Origin: Azorhizobium sp943371865
GTDB lineage: Bacteria; Pseudomonadota; Alphaproteobacteria; Rhizobiales; Xanthobacteraceae
Assembly: GCF_943371865.1 (NCBI RefSeq)
Contig: NZ_CALRWL010000001.1
Coordinates: forward strand, 186,001 to 250,000
Direction: 5' to 3'
DNA length: 64,000 nucleotides
Below, piece by piece: positions 61,191 to 64,000 of this stretch. Position 1 is the stretch's first letter, and the number at the start of each line of letters is the position of its first letter. A program made the position numbers and the translations under genes. The notes below the pieces were generated by a model. It was not told where the DNA came from and ran no database searches. It was given only the letters and a program-made list of their open reading frames with translations.

Positions 61191-61300
61191 CGTCATGGCC
61201 GGGCTCGTCCCGGCCATCCACGCCCCGCGGCCAGGAGTGACTTTCCGATGAAAGGACAAGCGGCTCGGCGTGGATGCCCGGCACAAGGCCGGGCATGACG
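61191..61300. repeat. Palindromic extragenic (REP-like) element
   Basis: Two hairpins in inverted orientation: ATGGCCGGG-CTCGT-CCCGGCCAT (61195-61217) and ATGCCCGGC-ACAAG-GCCGGGCAT (61274-61296), flanked by complementary CGTCATG/CATGACG and CCACGCC/GGCGTGG. This paired arrangement is characteristic of repeated extragenic elements in rhizobial relatives. It lies between the acetamidase and nitrilase genes. Confidence 0.6.
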
Positions 61301-61353
61301 GTGGTGAGTGCGGGAATGCCCTTATTGAATTCCTCAAGCGTGCGATCAGCAGC

Positions 61354-62343
61354 TCAGCCCAGATAGGCCTTCTTGATGGAGGCCCCCATGGTGTATTTGG
61401 GATCCACCATATTGCCGAGCCGCACCCGGCCCGCCTGGGTCAGCAGCATGTAGGCGTCCATCTCGGTGAAGCCGTAGTCGGCCGCCATCCAGCGGATCAG
61501 GTCGCGATAGGCGACGCGGGCGGCATCTTCCAGCGGGCGGGCGGAGCCAATGGACATGATGAAGTCCGCCGTCTCCAGCCGCGGCCACTTGATGGTCCAG
61601 TCCTTGATGAGATCGATGCGCACCGTGGTCACGGTGGGGTGCTCAATGGCCACCCCGCACAATTCGCCATCGCCCTGGGCGGCGTGGCAATCGCCCAGAT
61701 AGAGCAGGCCGCCATCGGTGTTCACCGGCAGATAGACCACCGCGCCCACGCCCACGTCCGGCATGTCCATGTTGCCGCCGTAATAGTCCGGCTGGAGCGA
61801 GGAAATAGCCTCGATCTCCGGCGAGGTGCCGATGGTGCCGATGAAGGGCTCATAGGGCAAGGTGATCTTGTCGTTCCACTTGGTGCCCTCTTCCAAAGTG
61901 ATGTGCAGCTTCTTCACCACCTCGGGCAGGGGGGTATGCAGCATGGCTGTGTGATCGGTGGAGACCAGGCCGCCGAAGCCGGGCATCACCACGGTGGTGC
62001 CGCGCGGCTGCGGGCCGCGGGGCACGATGCTCTCGATATAGACCGCCAGGGTGTCGCCCTTCTTGGCGCCATTCACATAGATCGGGCCGTTCTGCGGGTT
62101 GAGATAGGGAAAGTTGAGGATTTCCGAGGGCTTGTCGGTCTCGTGCTGGATCTTGCCCTCGAAGGCGTCATGGGTTTCCGCCGACACCACCGCGCCGGGA
62201 TCGACGGTCAGGGTGGGCTTTACGAACGGGCCATAGACATAATGATAGGTGCCTTGGGTGGCCTCGGTGATGGCGTGGCGGGTGCGCGCCTCGCCGCCCG
62301 CGACGCCCTTCTTGGCCATGATGGAGCTTTCGAGCCAGGACAT
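61354..62343 (-). CDS. Acetamidase/formamidase (FmdA/AmdA family)
   Basis: A 329-residue enzyme that hydrolyses short amides to ammonia and the acid. Family blocks are ITEATQGTYHYVYGPFVKPTLTV, DHTAMLHTPLP, MPDVGVGAVVYLPVNTDGGLLYLGDCHAAQGDGELCG (metal-binding core with GDxHAAQGDGE) and TADFIMSIG. AGGGAAG sits before the ATG at 62343; an earlier start at 62370 lacks it. It is 38 bases downstream of the UrtE-like ATPase, so it is cotranscribed with the importer that presumably brings in amides or urea. Confidence 0.92.
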   Translation of the reverse strand: MSWLESSIMAKKGVAGGEARTRHAITEATQGTYHYVYGPFVKPTLTVDPGAVVSAETHDAFEGKIQHETDKPSEILNFPYLNPQNGPIYVNGAKKGDTLAVYIESIVPRGPQPRGTTVVMPGFGGLVSTDHTAMLHTPLPEVVKKLHITLEEGTKWNDKITLPYEPFIGTIGTSPEIEAISSLQPDYYGGNMDMPDVGVGAVVYLPVNTDGGLLYLGDCHAAQGDGELCGVAIEHPTVTTVRIDLIKDWTIKWPRLETADFIMSIGSARPLEDAARVAYRDLIRWMAADYGFTEMDAYMLLTQAGRVRLGNMVDPKYTMGASIKKAYLG

Positions 62344-62381
62344 GGTGATCTTCCCTTGTTGTTTCTTCACTCAATAGGAAC

Positions 62382-63095
62382 TCATACCGCCAGATGGCGG
62401 CGCATCTCTTGGGCATCGTCCAGGGCGGCGCGGTCGAGGGCGGCGACGATGCGGCCCTTGTCCATCACGTAGCAGCGCTGGGCCATGGCCCGGATCATGT
62501 CGATATTCTGCTCCACCAGCACCAAGGTGACGCCGGTGGCGGCATTCAGGGCCACCATGTTGCGGGCGATGTCCTGAACGATATTGGGCTGGATGCCCTC
62601 TGAGGGCTCATCCAGCAGGATGAGGCTGGGTCTCGCCACCAGCACGCGGGCGATGGCCAATTGCTGCTGCTGGCCACCGGACATGGTGCCGGCCCGCTGG
62701 CTCCAGCGCTCCTTCAGGATCGGGAAGGCGGCGAACAGAGGCGCGAGATCTTCCTCGCGCGCCGTGCCCTTCAAGGCCGCGCCCACGGCGATGTTCTCCG
62801 CCACGGTGAGGCGGGGAAACACGTCGCGCCCCTGGGGCACATAGCCGAGCCCCAGCCGCGCCCGCTTGTGGGCGGGCAGCTTCTCGATGGCGGCGCTGCG
62901 ATAGATGATGGAGCCGTCCATGGCCGGCACGAGGCCGATGAGACTCTTCATCAGGGTGGACTTGCCCACCCCGTTGCGGCCGATGATGGCTACGATCTCG
63001 CCTTCGCGGATCTCGATGTCCAGCCCCTGGAGCACCGGCTTGCCGCCATAGCCGGCCCGCAGGCCCAGCGTGGAGAGGATGACTTCCTTACGCAT
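62382..63095 (-). CDS. Branched-chain/urea-type ABC ATPase (UrtE/LivF-like)
   Basis: A 237-residue ATPase of the hydrophobic amino acid/urea/amide family. Walker A GRNGVGKSTLMKSL, the UrtE-typical LGYVPQGRDVFPRLTV, signature MSGGQQQQLAIARVL and Walker B LILLDEPSEGIQPNIV (the SEGIQP form is characteristic of UrtE and FmdF-like subunits), then LVEQNIDMI. Start at 63095, overlapping the UrtD-like stop by eight bases. Confidence 0.9.
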   Translation of the reverse strand: MRKEVILSTLGLRAGYGGKPVLQGLDIEIREGEIVAIIGRNGVGKSTLMKSLIGLVPAMDGSIIYRSAAIEKLPAHKRARLGLGYVPQGRDVFPRLTVAENIAVGAALKGTAREEDLAPLFAAFPILKERWSQRAGTMSGGQQQQLAIARVLVARPSLILLDEPSEGIQPNIVQDIARNMVALNAATGVTLVLVEQNIDMIRAMAQRCYVMDKGRIVAALDRAALDDAQEMRRHLAV

Positions 63096-63804
63096 GGGCC
63101 TGCCCCAGATAGATGGCCGCCACCCGCTCATCGGCGACGATGGCATCGATGGAGCCCTGGGCGAACACCTTGCCCAGATGCAACACGGTGACGGTGTGGG
63201 CCACCTGCCGCACGAAGGCCATGTCGTGTTCCACCGCCAGCACGGTCATGCCCTTGGCGTTGAGCCGTCGCACCAGTTCGCCGGTGGCGTGGGTTTCCTC
63301 CGGCGACATGCCGGCGGTGGGCTCGTCCAGCAGCAGCAGGCGCGGCTCCAGGGCGATGGCCATGCCGATTTCCAGCCATTGCTTCTGCCCATGGCTGAGG
63401 CTGCCGGCCAGACTCCTGGCATCGGCCTTCAGGCCGAGGAACTCCAGCAGTTCGTCGATGCGCCCGCGCAAGGCGGCGCCGGACTGCTTGCGCTGCAGGG
63501 CGATCTCCAGGTTTTGGCGCACGGAGAGGCCCTTGAACACGCCGGGCACCTGGAACTTCACCGAGATGCCGCGGCGGATGCGATCGAACGAGTGCAGGGC
63601 GGTGATGTCCTCGCCGGCAAAGGTGATGCTGCCGCTGCTGGGCCGGTGCTCGCCGAGGATGAGGCGGAACAAGGTGCTCTTGCCGGCGCCATTGGGGCCG
63701 ATCAGGCAGTGGATCTCGCCCTGTTCCAGGGTCAGGTCCACCGCATTGGTCACATGGAGGCCGCCGAAATGCTTGTTGAGCGCTTGGGTCTGGAGCAAGG
63801 CCAT
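63088..63804 (-). CDS. Branched-chain/urea-type ABC ATPase (UrtD/LivG-like)
   Basis: A 238-residue ATPase: Walker A GPNGAGKSTLFRLILG, the UrtD-like VKFQVPGVFKGLSV, signature LSHGQKQWLEIGMAIA (SHGQKQWLEI is typical of urea/amide-type UrtD), Walker B LLLDEPTAGMSPEET and switch VEHDMAFVRQ. It overlaps the upstream permease stop by four bases (ATGA) and the UrtE-like start by eight. Confidence 0.92.
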   Translation of the reverse strand: MALLQTQALNKHFGGLHVTNAVDLTLEQGEIHCLIGPNGAGKSTLFRLILGEHRPSSGSITFAGEDITALHSFDRIRRGISVKFQVPGVFKGLSVRQNLEIALQRKQSGAALRGRIDELLEFLGLKADARSLAGSLSHGQKQWLEIGMAIALEPRLLLLDEPTAGMSPEETHATGELVRRLNAKGMTVLAVEHDMAFVRQVAHTVTVLHLGKVFAQGSIDAIVADERVAAIYLGQAHA

Positions 63805-64000
63805 CAGGCTTTCCCCCCATTGCGCCGTCCGAGGCGGGCGAGGCCCTCCGCGCAGGCCATGATCAGGCCGCGCGGGGCGGCCAGCACGGTGATGACCAGC
63901 AGCAGGCCCATCACCACCAGCGCATATTGGCTGCCGTAGATGGTCAGGGTCTGGAAACCGGAGAGCACGACGATGGTGCCGATCAAAGTGGTGGTGAGGT
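63804..64000 (-). CDS. Branched-chain/urea-type ABC permease, C-terminal end (UrtC/LivM-like), cut by window
   Basis: The last 65 residues of a membrane permease, open to the window edge. The visible part has two hydrophobic helices (FQTLTIYGSQYALVVMGLLL and VITVLAAPRGLI), and YGSQYALVVMGLLLVITV ... PRGL is the typical C-terminus of LivM/UrtC proteins. Its stop overlaps the UrtD-like start. Confidence 0.85.
   Translation of the reverse strand, partial: LTTTLIGTIVVLSGFQTLTIYGSQYALVVMGLLLVITVLAAPRGLIMACAEGLARLGRRNGGKA

Overview
This is a GC-rich (roughly two thirds G+C) chromosomal window with almost no non-coding space. The codon bias, the density of ABC importers and aromatic-catabolism operons, and a palindromic extragenic repeat of the kind common in rhizobial relatives point to an alphaproteobacterium, probably of the Hyphomicrobiales (Xanthobacteraceae-like). 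The family-level guess is inference. I see no tRNA, rRNA, CRISPR array, IS element or phage gene.

Layout. (1) 3-1577: the 3' part of a secreted modular cellulase. (2) 1667-16201: a hydroxyquinol/3-oxoadipate catabolic operon under an IclR-type regulator. It encodes a two-subunit CoA-transferase, a thiolase, maleylacetate reductase, an amidohydrolase, a beta-hydroxyacid-type dehydrogenase, an intradiol dioxygenase, a YciI-like protein, a FAD-linked oxidase and a complete ribose-type ABC importer. (3) 16234-25824, minus strand: a second catabolic region with an intradiol dioxygenase, SDR, BKACE-type beta-keto acid cleavage enzyme, MDR reductase, cupin, taurine/nitrate-type ABC importer with two binding proteins, and a Tat-type amidohydrolase. 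It lies divergent to a LacI-family regulator, and two identical palindromic operators lie between them. (4) 27138-30754: a flavin-reductase-like protein, a XapX membrane protein, an exported amidohydrolase with a cysteine/histidine-rich tail, and a DoxX protein.

(5) 30958-44484: a third catabolic cluster. It encodes an ABC importer, enolase-superfamily enzyme, cupin, ferredoxin reductase, CoA-transferase, TetR regulator, old-yellow-enzyme-like flavoprotein, dehydrogenase, enoyl-CoA hydratase, FAH/hydratase, ferredoxin, shikimate-dehydrogenase-like enzyme and a separate binding protein. Five copies of one palindrome (TAAC-N6-GTTA) sit on or next to the promoters of its operons, so the whole cluster looks like a single TetR regulon whose substrate I cannot name. 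(6) 44639-57705: a 7TM-DISM histidine kinase and OmpR-type response regulator next to two large type V autotransporters (a glycine-repeat giant and a GDSL esterase). Ten-base-period direct repeats flank both autotransporters. (7) 58275-64000, minus strand: an amide/nitrile module with UrtC/D/E-like ABC subunits, an acetamidase/formamidase, a double-domain nitrilase whose second half lacks the catalytic cysteine, an SDR and a truncated AraC regulator.

Together the genes describe a soil- or plant-associated degrader that imports small aromatic, amide and possibly heterocyclic compounds and feeds them into the 3-oxoadipate level of central metabolism.
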